Source: an uncultured Spirochaetaceae bacterium
Lineage (GTDB): Bacteria > Spirochaetota > Spirochaetia > Treponematales > Treponemataceae
DNA: 47,376 nucleotides
Reading direction: 5' to 3'
Assembly: GCA_902785455.1 (NCBI GenBank)
Contig: CACZYY010000011.1
Coordinates: 1-47,376 of the forward strand
In this document: in pieces, positions 8,943 through 16,051 of the stretch
Numbering within the stretch: the stretch's first letter is position 1
How the letters are laid out: each line of letters begins with the position of its first letter
Notes under the pieces: model-generated
Databases searched by the model: none
What the model was told of the DNA's origin: nothing
What the model saw: the letters and a program-made list of their open reading frames with translations, nothing else
Position numbers and translations under genes: made by a program

Positions 8943-10148
8943 ATGAGAAATGAGGAATTAGAAATTAAAAATTGTAGGGGAAAGCCTTCCCCTCGCTGCA
9001 ACCGCTTCGCGTTTTCCGCTACCCCTTCTGCGGATGGCGGTTCCGGCACAGCCTCCACCGAGACTCGCTCAATCCACCGCGTGTTTTTTTGGGGGCTTGC
9101 ATGTTTGATTTTCAGTTTGTTTTCTTGCGCGACAATGCAGGATGACATGGCTCTTGATAGTATTTCTGGAAATGCGGAAATTTCTGCGTTCGAAATGCGT
9201 TTTTCTGAAATTGACTCGGCTTATTTTGAGGCTGACGAAGCTCTTAAGGACAAAAATCTTGTGCGTAAAGCGGAGTTTTTGCTTTCTGAGTTAGAGAAGA
9301 ATTCTGAAAATCCTGCTCTAAAAAAAGCATTCCTTGCACGTGTTTATGCTCTTTCAGGCTGTCTTGCTTTTGACATGGGCAAAAAATCACTGGCAAAAAA
9401 ACATTATGAATCTTCGGTCGAGGCTTTCAAAGGTGATGCCCGTGCTCTGATTCTTGCCCGCCGTCTTGGAATTGAAAAAAACTTTGACGAAAAAACAAAG
9501 CAGTTTTCGGACAAGTCCCTTCTGATTTTGGAAAAAGCACTGGTTCATTATTCTGGCTGTAGTTATGAAAAAGCACTTGCTTCTTTTGACGAGGCTTTTC
9601 TTTCGCTTGAACCATTCTACCGACAGTCTTATGGCAAACTTCGCGATAAAAGCTGGCAGCTTCGCTCTGTTAGTGGTGAAAAAGGGCTCGTTTCTCTCGA
9701 AAAACTTTCTGTTTTGCAGATGATTTTGCTTACAAATCAAAACCCGGATTTACTTTATACATATACTGCTGGCAAAGAGCTTTCAGAAAAAGATTTGTAC
9801 AAAAAAATTGCAGGAAGCGGCCTTCTGAATCCTGTTTCACAGCCGCTTGATGCAGAGAATGCCGTTACCAAAGAAACTTCCGTCACCCGCCTGATTGCCG
9901 CCAGATTCTTGTGGAATTTGTACAATCAACGAAGAAACACACCTCAGTTGGTCACAAAATATTCCGAAGCCTACAAGAATAAAAAACGAAGTCCTATTCC
10001 AGACGTAAAGCTTAATTCCCCGGATTTCGATGCCGTCCTTGGATGTGTTGAAAACGAGATAATGAATCTGGAGGACGGCATCGAATTCGGTGCGGGGAAG
10101 GAAGTGAGCGGCGTTGAATTCGAGGAATCGGTGGGAAAGATTAAATAA
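8943..10148 (+). CDS. Lipoprotein, helical-repeat type, with a repeat-derived N-terminal extension
   Basis: Unassigned 401-aa lipoprotein. A hydrophobic stretch (FFWGLACLIFSLFSC) ends in a lipobox with the acylated cysteine at residue 62. The rest is mostly helical and TPR-like: paired helices such as ALSGCLAFDMGKKSLAKKHYESSVEAF and ALVHYSGCSYEKALASFDEAF. A signal sequence of 61 residues is far too long. Codons ~12-32 are translated from a palindromic repeat (8977-9035) that also occurs elsewhere in the window, so an element seems to have inserted at the gene's 5' end and become coding. AAGGTG upstream supports the ATG at 8943. A GTG at 9081 would give a 15-residue leader with no positive charges. 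The gene follows the propeller-like gene by 2 bp. Confidence 0.75.
   Translation: MRNEELEIKNCRGKPSPRCNRFAFSATPSADGGSGTASTETRSIHRVFFWGLACLIFSLFSCATMQDDMALDSISGNAEISAFEMRFSEIDSAYFEADEALKDKNLVRKAEFLLSELEKNSENPALKKAFLARVYALSGCLAFDMGKKSLAKKHYESSVEAFKGDARALILARRLGIEKNFDEKTKQFSDKSLLILEKALVHYSGCSYEKALASFDEAFLSLEPFYRQSYGKLRDKSWQLRSVSGEKGLVSLEKLSVLQMILLTNQNPDLLYTYTAGKELSEKDLYKKIAGSGLLNPVSQPLDAENAVTKETSVTRLIAARFLWNLYNQRRNTPQLVTKYSEAYKNKKRSPIPDVKLNSPDFDAVLGCVENEIMNLEDGIEFGAGKEVSGVEFEESVGKIK
8977..9035 (-). repeat. Palindromic element A, copy 1 (inside lipoprotein gene)
   Basis: Minus-orientation copy of the element at 47094-47173. The matching segment runs from a GGGGAA-AGCC-TTCCCC hairpin (8977-8992) through AACCGCTTCGCGTTTTCCGC to TACCCC. 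It lies inside the 5' end of the lipoprotein coding frame. Confidence 0.8.
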
Positions 10149-10182
10149 CGGGCAATCATTGATTCCTCGGTGCCAATTTTAA

Positions 10183-11430
10183 TTACATGAATCCGATTCT
10201 GCTTCGTCTCGCTGATTCAAACTTTTCTTTTTTGCACAGATTTTCAAGCTCGCTCACTGAGCTTTTGTTTCCTGTGAGAACTTCGTTCATCGTTGCCTTG
10301 CGCACAACATTATCGATTTCGCCACCGCTGAGCGCGTAACTTGAAGCAAGGTGTTCGACCGAACGAGGAGCTAGCCAGCTGACTTTGCTCTTCCAGATTC
10401 TCTTTTTGATTTCAAGGTTCGGCTTTTCGAATTTTATCTTGAAAAGGAACCTGCGTTCAAAGGCTTCGTCAAAACTTCCAGCAAGGTTCGTCGTTACAAT
10501 CAGAATTCCTTCCTGCCTTTCAAGGTAATCAAGCAGAAGAGACTGAATGTGATTCGACTCGATTTCGCTGCCCTGCATCGGGTGCTCAAGCCTTCGTCCG
10601 AAAAGTGCGTCAGCCTCATTGAACAAGAGAATCGGCATATTCTCACCTCGGGTCCTTGCCTGTTTGCAGAATTTCTTGTACTTCTTGAAGATTTCCGAAA
10701 GATTCTGCTCCGTGCCGCCAACCCACTGGCTTATTGTCGCACCGATGTCCACATGGTAAATCGCGCGCCCGGTCTTTTTAGCAAGCTGGTAGACTGTCTC
10801 CGTTTTGCCAGTTCCCGAGTCGCCGTGAAGCATGATGCACACGCCACGGTTCATCTTATTCTCGACCAGGCGTGACTGAATCGCCTTGAACTTGTCTTTT
10901 TTGAGATAGGTGAAGAGCGAGAGAACGTCTTCTTTTATCTCGTCCATGTAGAAAAGCTCTTTCTCGATGATGTCTTCGGGGTAGGTGAGGTCAGGATTCT
11001 TTGGCCGCAAGCCTTTCTGGAACAACTCTGAGTTGCCTTTGAGAATTGCTTCGGTTACTTCCTCGCTCACCCTGTAGTTCTTTGAGAATGAAACAGGATC
11101 GCCGCCTTTGTCCGAGACGATGTAGCCCAGTTCTTCAAGCGCGTCAAAATAATCACGGAATTCAAGGAATCGGAGCGGGTTAGTGCCTGTCGCGTCAGAA
11201 AGAATTGAAAGATTCACTGGCCTCTCGCCAGTCTCAAAATACAGGTAGAAAATACAGCAGAAAAGCGCGGTTTTGTTCTCGCTCAGGTTGAGGAAGTCTT
11301 TTGCCTGTCTGAATGCAATATCGAAACCGAGGTCCTTTTTGAGGCCTGTGAAAGAATTGTCGCGCATGTGATGATAGACGCATGTGATGTTGAACAAAGG
11401 ATCGCTGAGCCTTGAATAAATATTCGCCAT
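10183..11430 (-). CDS. AAA+ ATPase with N-terminal winged-helix-like domain
   Basis: ATP-driven remodelling protein of 415 aa. Residues ~1-170 are helical with a winged-helix-like feel (LSILSDATGTNPLRFLEFRDYFDALEELGYIV). The AAA+ core starts near 180. Walker A is GDSGTGKT (203-210), Walker B is ILLFNEADALF, a sensor-1 stretch reads ILIVTTNLAG, and the arginine-finger region is FDEAFERRFLFKI, followed by the small helical lid (ALSGGEIDNVVRKATMNE). The first acidic residue of Walker B is Asn (LLFNEAD) rather than Asp. The core resembles CDC48/spastin-like ATPases. The start has an excellent ribosome-binding site (TCAGGAGGA), 12 bp after the ankyrin gene stop. Substrate unknown. Confidence 0.88.
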   Translation of the reverse strand: MANIYSRLSDPLFNITCVYHHMRDNSFTGLKKDLGFDIAFRQAKDFLNLSENKTALFCCIFYLYFETGERPVNLSILSDATGTNPLRFLEFRDYFDALEELGYIVSDKGGDPVSFSKNYRVSEEVTEAILKGNSELFQKGLRPKNPDLTYPEDIIEKELFYMDEIKEDVLSLFTYLKKDKFKAIQSRLVENKMNRGVCIMLHGDSGTGKTETVYQLAKKTGRAIYHVDIGATISQWVGGTEQNLSEIFKKYKKFCKQARTRGENMPILLFNEADALFGRRLEHPMQGSEIESNHIQSLLLDYLERQEGILIVTTNLAGSFDEAFERRFLFKIKFEKPNLEIKKRIWKSKVSWLAPRSVEHLASSYALSGGEIDNVVRKATMNEVLTGNKSSVSELENLCKKEKFESARRSRIGFM

Positions 11431-11442
11431 TTTTCCTCCTGA

Positions 11443-12579
11443 TTAAAATTCCTCCTGATGGGCATGATAGTATTCCGCTGTGTGACCTTTGGAATCTTCC
11501 TCTTTTGCTAGAGTTTTCAGAATGCTGTCATCCAGCATAAAGCCGTAGATTTCAGGCTCTGCGTTGACGGCGGCATAGTGAAGCACGGTTCTTCCGTTTT
11601 TATCCTTGTTGTTCCAGATTACGTTATGAATCATGAGCATTCTGATGACATCCGGATTTGGGTTGTGCTTTGCGGCCATCATCATCACGCTCATTCCGTC
11701 ACAATCCGTGGTGTTCCTGTCGTATCCAGACTGAATCATAGTTTCAAGCACATCTGGATGCGGATTCATTGCCGCAAGCATTATATGCTCTTCCCGCATC
11801 TTTTCAAGATATATTTTGAGAACATCGCCGTTATGGGCTTTTGTGAGGGCGGCTTCAAGGCAAGTCTCGCCAGATTTGTTCTGTTCAGATGTGAGGAAGA
11901 GGTTTCGTATGTAATCAGCGACGAAAAAATTCGGATTCCGAGTCGCAATGTGGAAGAGCGTATCTCCTGCACTTGTCGTGGCATGAATGTCCGCCCCCGC
12001 CTCAACGAGTAAATCCATCACATCAATGTTGCTCTGCCAACAGGCTGCATTCAGAAGCGGAGTGAAGCCCTCATCGTCACGGTCTTCAAGTTTGAGACCT
12101 TTTTGCAGCAGGAATTTTATGACTCTTGTATTCGTGTTAAAGCCCGCCGCCGTTATGAGAAGAGTCTCACCGTAATGGGAGCGTGCGTTTATGTCCGCCC
12201 CCGCCTCAATCAGCGTTTTGAGAACGGCGACGCTTTCAGATTCTTTTGCAGCGACACAAAGCGGGGTTGCGCCGAGCTTTCTCTTTGCTTCCAAATCAAG
12301 CCCTTTTTCGATGAGAAACTTGACAATCTCCGGGTGGCAGGAAGCTGCCGCATAGTGAAGGAGAGTGTTTCCGTCATCGTCCTTATAATTTATGTCAGCC
12401 CCCGCATCCAGAAGCCGCTCGACAAAGACCGGGATTTTTGCGCACAAGACAGTTTTGGTAAGCAGCTCGTTTTTGTCCTTCTTCTTGAAAGAACCGAAGC
12501 CCTTAATGAGAAAATCGAACATCTCCATGTTCTCCGTTTCAATAGCGTACTCAAAAGATGCCAAAAGTTTTTCGTCCAT
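11443..12579 (-). CDS. Ankyrin-repeat protein
   Basis: Protein of 378 aa built almost entirely from ankyrin repeats. From about residue 65 onward, at least eight ~33-residue units can be recognised by DGNTLLHYAA, GATPLCVAAKE, GETLLITAAG, EGFTPLLNAA, AGDTLFHIAT and GRTVLHYAAVN, interleaved with (I/L)LI(E/L)AGADIN-type turns. Ankyrin stacks mediate protein-protein contacts. No signal peptide or enzymatic domain is visible. AGGAGG upstream supports the start. It lies 23 bp downstream of the 135-aa gene and 12 bp before the AAA+ ATPase, so the three probably form an operon and the ankyrin protein may recruit substrates to the ATPase (inference). Confidence 0.92.
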   Translation of the reverse strand: MDEKLLASFEYAIETENMEMFDFLIKGFGSFKKKDKNELLTKTVLCAKIPVFVERLLDAGADINYKDDDGNTLLHYAAASCHPEIVKFLIEKGLDLEAKRKLGATPLCVAAKESESVAVLKTLIEAGADINARSHYGETLLITAAGFNTNTRVIKFLLQKGLKLEDRDDEGFTPLLNAACWQSNIDVMDLLVEAGADIHATTSAGDTLFHIATRNPNFFVADYIRNLFLTSEQNKSGETCLEAALTKAHNGDVLKIYLEKMREEHIMLAAMNPHPDVLETMIQSGYDRNTTDCDGMSVMMMAAKHNPNPDVIRMLMIHNVIWNNKDKNGRTVLHYAAVNAEPEIYGFMLDDSILKTLAKEEDSKGHTAEYYHAHQEEF

Positions 12580-12602
12580 AGTGGAACCTCCTGTTGAAGT
12601 TT

Positions 12603-13010
12603 TTATATCGATCCACGATAGTTTTTCAAAGTTTCATATCGTGGGTCGTTGTTGAATGTTTTTCGTAGAGAATGTGTCTGATGTTTTCTTCGCGAAAGCT
12701 TTATATTTTCCAAATGTGGGTCTTCGTAGATATGGCGGGAGATTGTATCCCAGTGTTCCGCCTGTTCTTGCTTTGACTTGCATTTATAATAAGGGCTCAG
12801 ATTTTCAATTTCTTTTCCAATTAAAAAGTTCATGTAATCGAGCTTTATAACTGAAAGAATTGCGTCTTTGTGGTCATGCTTTACACGAGGAAAATATCTT
12901 ACACGTAAGGCAGCTTCTGTTCCAGATTCCGCGGTGAGAAAGAAATTGCCCTTGTAGAAAAAGTCTTTCCCAACATGTCCGCATTTTGCGACGACCATGA
13001 AGTATGCCAT
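12603..13010 (-). CDS. Conserved small protein of unknown function
   Basis: Protein of 135 aa. It begins MAYFMVVAKCGHVGKDFFYKG and contains GTEAALRVRYFPRVKHDHKDAI, a pattern I recall from conserved uncharacterised bacterial proteins; no function is attached to it. The C-terminal half is basic and polar (CKSKQEQAEHWDTISRHI, KLSRRKHQTHSLRK), which could suit nucleic-acid contact. The frame is open to 13145, but that extension reads through a 60-bp repeat, and the ATG at 13008-13010 has AAGAAGG upstream. It heads the operon with the ankyrin and AAA+ genes. Confidence 0.7.
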   Translation of the reverse strand: MAYFMVVAKCGHVGKDFFYKGNFFLTAESGTEAALRVRYFPRVKHDHKDAILSVIKLDYMNFLIGKEIENLSPYYKCKSKQEQAEHWDTISRHIYEDPHLENIKLSRRKHQTHSLRKTFNNDPRYETLKNYRGSI

Positions 13011-13038
13011 TTTTGCCTTCTTAATGACTTGATTTAGA

Positions 13039-13098
13039 GCGGTCATACAACCGCTTACATATATTACTTGCTGAAAATTGGCGGAATTTTGAGAGAAA
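13039..13098. repeat. Island repeat R, copy 1
   Basis: A ~60-bp unit starting with the hairpin GCGGT-CATACA-ACCGC and ending TTTTGAGAGAAA. Near-identical copies lie at 14174 and 14701. It sits between the dead exonuclease gene and the 135-aa gene. Confidence 0.85.
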
Positions 13099-13129
13099 GT
13101 TGAGCATGTAAGCCCGCATTTTGAAAGTA

Positions 13130-13315
13130 GCTCGTACATCGTCATAACTGATGTGGTGGATTTCTTCCGTGCTCTCAGGGATGAAGTACATCTTTGCGGG
13201 ATGAATCAGCGAATAAACTCTGTCCGTCTCAGTTCCGTCAATGAAGCGGACTAAGCGCACTGTTCTGGTAAGTGTTTGCGGGCTCAAAGTTAATAGCGAT
13301 GTAGTCCAATGCTAT
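13130..13315 (-). pseudogene. Remnant of a DnaQ-type 3'-5' exonuclease gene
   Basis: Reading the minus strand from 13315, one frame encodes ALDYIAINFEPANTYQNSA, the Exo I motif of DNA polymerase III epsilon/RNase T-like exonucleases. The match then jumps frame to VRFIDGTETDRVYSLIHP and EIHHISYDDVR, a block I recall from spirochaete and Firmicute exonucleases of this family. Four defects are visible. The codon after the ribosome-binding site AAGGAG is ATA where ATG is expected. The catalytic Asp of the D-x-E motif is Asn (INFE). There is a frameshift after QNSA. Homology ends at about 13130, next to repeat R, without Exo II or Exo III. The gene cannot make an active enzyme. Confidence 0.75.
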
Positions 13316-13356
13316 TTTTGTCTCCTTGCTGGGCATTTGCCCCACACTTATTTTTG

Positions 13357-14142
13357 CTATTTTTCTACAGGTAAAATCAATTCCTGTTCAGATGAAAGTC
13401 TCTGAACTTCTAGAGTTTCTGGAAGTAAAAAGTGTTGGATACCATAGACTGTTCCTGCTACGATTCCAGTGGCAGCAATAGGAATTGCTGATACTACGAT
13501 TATTCCGCCCATCATGCTACCAGCACCTATTGTTGCAAGCCCCCATGTCAAACCTCCTGCTCCCCAATGTGCAACACAATAGCCTGCCGCTCCTGCTATG
13601 GTAGCGATAGAAACTCCGCCTGCCGTTGTACCAGAAACAATTGGTACGGTTGATTTCTTGCCTTTTATGGAAAGTAGAAATGTATTTTCGGAGGAATCCT
13701 TTGAAATGGAAATATAACCGTTCTTTTTTGTCTTTATGATGTCTTCATCTGCATATTTGATGGATACATCAAAGGAATCAAACTCTTTCATCTCAAGAGG
13801 CAGAACTAATGCTAGAATTCCTTTGTCGGTAAGACCGTCAGAAATCGGAAAGTCAAAGCTTTTTTCACTGTTATCGTGCAGGACTTTTGCGGGAGTGAGC
13901 GTAATGCCAGTGATTGTCTTCCCAGTTCCGTTAACGAAAGTGGCATGATATTCTTTGGAATTATTACATCCGTGAGAAGTGATTACGAGTGTCAGAACAG
14001 TAACCAAAATGATTGTTGCAATTATTTTTCCTTTCTTCATCTTTTTGCCTCCAGAAGAAGTTTTTTTAGCTAATTCGATTTCGAATCCATCACCAAGCAC
14101 ATTCGTGCTGTCCATAGATTTTCTGAAAGTCTTTTTACTCAT
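13357..14142 (-). CDS. Membrane protein with glycine-rich C-terminal helices
   Basis: Unassigned 261-aa protein. A charged N-terminus of ~35 residues is followed by one membrane helix (IIATIILVTVLTLVITS, about 38-56). A soluble domain of ~120 residues follows (EYHATFVNGTGKTITGITLTP). The C-terminal ~75 residues are glycine/alanine-rich hydrophobic segments (GTTAGGVSIATIAGAAG, GLATIGAGSMMGGIIVVSA, AATGIVAGTVYG), a glycine-zipper pattern suggesting two or three packed helices. Such regions occur in pore-forming and channel-like proteins, but nothing proves that role. AAGGAG upstream of the ATG at 14140-14142 decides the start against a longer frame reading into repeat R. Confidence 0.65.
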   Translation of the reverse strand: MSKKTFRKSMDSTNVLGDGFEIELAKKTSSGGKKMKKGKIIATIILVTVLTLVITSHGCNNSKEYHATFVNGTGKTITGITLTPAKVLHDNSEKSFDFPISDGLTDKGILALVLPLEMKEFDSFDVSIKYADEDIIKTKKNGYISISKDSSENTFLLSIKGKKSTVPIVSGTTAGGVSIATIAGAAGYCVAHWGAGGLTWGLATIGAGSMMGGIIVVSAIPIAATGIVAGTVYGIQHFLLPETLEVQRLSSEQELILPVEK

Positions 14143-14173
14143 CGCTTTTGGACTCCTTAAGTGTTGATTTCGT

Positions 14174-14231
14174 GCGGTCATACAACCGCCTTCTTATATT
14201 CCTTGCTGAAAATCCCCCGAAGATTGAGAGA
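14174..14231. repeat. Island repeat R, copy 2
   Basis: Same unit as at 13039, with GCGGT-CATACA-ACCGC at the left, CCTTGCTGAAAA in the middle and TTGAGAG at the right. It lies just upstream of the glycine-rich membrane protein gene and is the most diverged of the three copies at its right end. Confidence 0.8.
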
Positions 14232-14253
14232 TTTCCAGCATTTTTTTTTATTT

Positions 14254-14673
14254 TTATACGGATTTAAGCTCATTATTTTCGATTTGAAGCCTAATCTCCT
14301 TTTTTGTTTTGCATTTGCGAAAATCCTCAATTCTTTTTTCAAGAACGCTTATTTCTTCACTGAGAGTTTTCGTTTGATTTTCAAGCTCCTTTCTAAGTTT
14401 TTGATCTTCCTCATCCTTTTGGAAAAGACTCAATGGATTAAAGAACTTCCTCTTCGACCTGTTGATAGTGGAAAGTTTTTCATCAATTTCTTCCTGCTTC
14501 CTTTTCAGGTAGCCCTTTTGCTCACACAAGTTTTCGACAATCTTGTTTTTCTCCGAGTCAATGAATTTTTCTTTGTAAGCCGAAATCTTGTTTACGCCCC
14601 AACAAATTACACCTGTAATGAGTGCTGTCATTGTTTTTCCTGCGATTTGATTGTTCATAATTCCTGTATCCAT
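14254..14673 (-). CDS. Small membrane-anchored coiled-coil protein
   Basis: Unassigned 139-aa protein. A short hydrophobic segment near the N-terminus (TMTALITGVICWGVNKISA, about 14-32) could anchor it in the membrane. Most of the rest is highly charged helix with heptad character (ENLCEQKGYLKRKQEEIDEKL, RKELENQTKTLSEEISVLEKRI), so a coiled coil is likely. AGGAGG lies just upstream of the ATG at 14671-14673. Repeat R copies lie on both sides, so the gene looks like a discrete unit. No family recognised. Confidence 0.65.
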   Translation of the reverse strand: MDTGIMNNQIAGKTMTALITGVICWGVNKISAYKEKFIDSEKNKIVENLCEQKGYLKRKQEEIDEKLSTINRSKRKFFNPLSLFQKDEEDQKLRKELENQTKTLSEEISVLEKRIEDFRKCKTKKEIRLQIENNELKSV

Positions 14674-14700
14674 ATAAAACCTCCTAAAAGTTTTGTTTGT

Positions 14701-14761
14701 ACGGCCATATAACCGCCTTACATATATTCCTTGCTGAAAACTGGCGGAGTTTTGAGAGAAA
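14701..14761. repeat. Island repeat R, copy 3
   Basis: Third copy of the ~60-bp unit, starting ACGGCCATATAACCGCC and ending GTTTTGAGAGAA. It shares CATATATTCCTTGCTGAAAA with copies 1 and 2 apart from single-base changes. It lies between the terminator of the upstream ATPase gene and the coiled-coil protein gene, so it may hold that gene's promoter. Confidence 0.8.
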
Positions 14762-14785
14762 ATTGATAAAAAATGTGAAAAAATT

Positions 14786-14830
14786 AAAAAAAAAGGCCAG
14801 TTCGGCTTAAAAAGTTTCCGAGCTGGCCTG
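14786..14830 (-). terminator. Rho-independent terminator of the 354-aa ATPase gene
   Basis: An 11-bp stem (GGCCAGTTCGG against CCGAGCTGGCC, one G-U pair). Read on the minus strand, it is followed by a run of nine T (plus-strand A tract at 14786-14794). It ends the unit coming from 15956. Confidence 0.85.
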
Positions 14831-14891
14831 TTAGTTAAATTGTATCAGAATGCTGTGAAGATATATTCTGCTTTTTTTTCTTCTTAGAAAA

Positions 14892-15956
14892 TCAGCAGTA
14901 TTCTTTCAGATATTCTGCGAAAAAGGGGAGTGCAAATGAAATATAGGCCTGCCGGCTTTCAAGAATACCTCTTTTCAAAAGCCTGTCGCGGTACATTGAA
15001 TAATTTCCAGATTTTGGTCCCATAAGTTCAAGGACTTCTTCCCTTTTATATTCATCTTTCTCAGTCAGAAGCTTTACCAGAAACCTGTCTTCTGCTGTCA
15101 GTTCTTCCCAAATCTTTTCATAAGAGTAGGCAAAAAGTTCTGATTTCAATTCAGGAATTAAATCTGAAAGAGATTGCTCTTCATTTTTCCTGAAATACAG
15201 TGAACCAAGTTCCTGAAATGCATATGCATAGCCCTTTGTAATTTTTGCCATTTCACGCCCCGTATCTAAATCAATAGACAAAAGTCTCCGGTACATTTCA
15301 GACATACGTACAAAATTGAGAGGTTCAGTTTTGACAGTAACGGCACGTCTAAAGAAAGTAAGATTTTTTACATTACTTACTTCCATGATGTTTTCGTATA
15401 AGCCTGTGCAGACAAGATAGACCGGGAAATTTGCCCTGAGCCATTTTCCGTATTCCGAAGCAAACTGAACCATTTCTTTTGTTTTAGAAACCTCATCGAT
15501 TCCAATCAGGATTTTTTTTTGCTTTTTTTGAACCATAGAAAACATTTCTTCTATCTCAACACCAATATCAAAAAAAGAGTTGTCATTTTCTGTGGAAAAT
15601 CCTATGCCTCCACCTGTTCCTAAAAAGTTTGCAGACAGGTTCAGGCTCTTGCTTTTAGTAGATTTCTTTCCGAAGCCTTCTTTTACGAGCATTGAAGCTA
15701 TTTGAATAAGAATATCTCTGGCGGGATTTACATCAAAAACAAGCCAGCCTTTTTTTGTATTTTCTTCTTTCCGCAGCTCTTCCTCAATCTTTGCAAGAAT
15801 AACAGTCTTACCAGAACCTCGCACACCAGTTACTTTATACACTGATTCAGAAGGATTGTCGTATGAAAAATTTTCAAGGATTTCACTTGTCTGTTCGGTA
15901 TAAATATATGAAGTTTCAGGATTCTTACTGAATGTGGTTGTAAAAGGATTCTGCAT
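14892..15956 (-). CDS. P-loop ATPase, archaeal/STAND-like, with C-terminal helical domain
   Basis: ATP-binding protein of 354 aa. Walker A is GVRGSGKT (44-51) and Walker B is ILIGIDEVSK (about 150-159). A conserved stretch KWLRANFPVYLVCTGLYENI follows, as in ORC/archaeal-type ATPases that act as switches. The C-terminal ~90 residues (LTAEDRFLVKLLTEKDEYKREEVLELMG, YSMYRDRLLKRGIL) look like a winged helix. It resembles AAA-type ATP-binding proteins common in accessory regions of Clostridia and Treponema; the role is not established. AGAGG lies upstream of the start. An exact 22-bp direct repeat lies in its promoter region and a strong terminator follows, so it appears to be its own transcription unit. 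Confidence 0.85.
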   Translation of the reverse strand: MQNPFTTTFSKNPETSYIYTEQTSEILENFSYDNPSESVYKVTGVRGSGKTVILAKIEEELRKEENTKKGWLVFDVNPARDILIQIASMLVKEGFGKKSTKSKSLNLSANFLGTGGGIGFSTENDNSFFDIGVEIEEMFSMVQKKQKKILIGIDEVSKTKEMVQFASEYGKWLRANFPVYLVCTGLYENIMEVSNVKNLTFFRRAVTVKTEPLNFVRMSEMYRRLLSIDLDTGREMAKITKGYAYAFQELGSLYFRKNEEQSLSDLIPELKSELFAYSYEKIWEELTAEDRFLVKLLTEKDEYKREEVLELMGPKSGNYSMYRDRLLKRGILESRQAYISFALPFFAEYLKEYC

Positions 15957-15977
15957 AAAAGTACCTCTTTATAGTTC

Positions 15978-16028
15978 TTTATAACTCTTTATACTTTTTG
16001 AAATATTTTATAACTCTTTATACTTTTT
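15978..16028. promoter_or_regulatory. Direct repeat, candidate operator of the 354-aa ATPase gene
   Basis: An exact 22-bp repeat (TTTATAACTC followed by TTTATACTTTTT) occurs at 15978-15999 and 16007-16028. The starts are 29 bp apart, nearly three helical turns. A partial third unit (TCTTTATAG) lies at about 15966. The array ends about 20 bp upstream of the start codon, where a repressor could bind cooperatively. Confidence 0.55.
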
Positions 16029-16051
16029 AGCAATAAAAAAGATTACCGTTT

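Noticed and set aside
10183-11430. AAA+ ATPase of a contractile injection system
   Set aside because: The architecture is loosely similar, but no sheath, tube, baseplate or spike gene is nearby.
13021-13287. 88-aa minus-strand ORF as a real gene
   Set aside because: Its first part is out-of-frame exonuclease remnant and its end is translated repeat R, so it is not a functional gene.
13039-14761. Integron cassette array with attC sites
   Set aside because: The ~60-bp repeats lie between genes like attC sites, but their ends (ATACAAC, GTTTTGA) are not complementary RYYYAAC/GTTRRRY cores and no tyrosine integrase is in the window.
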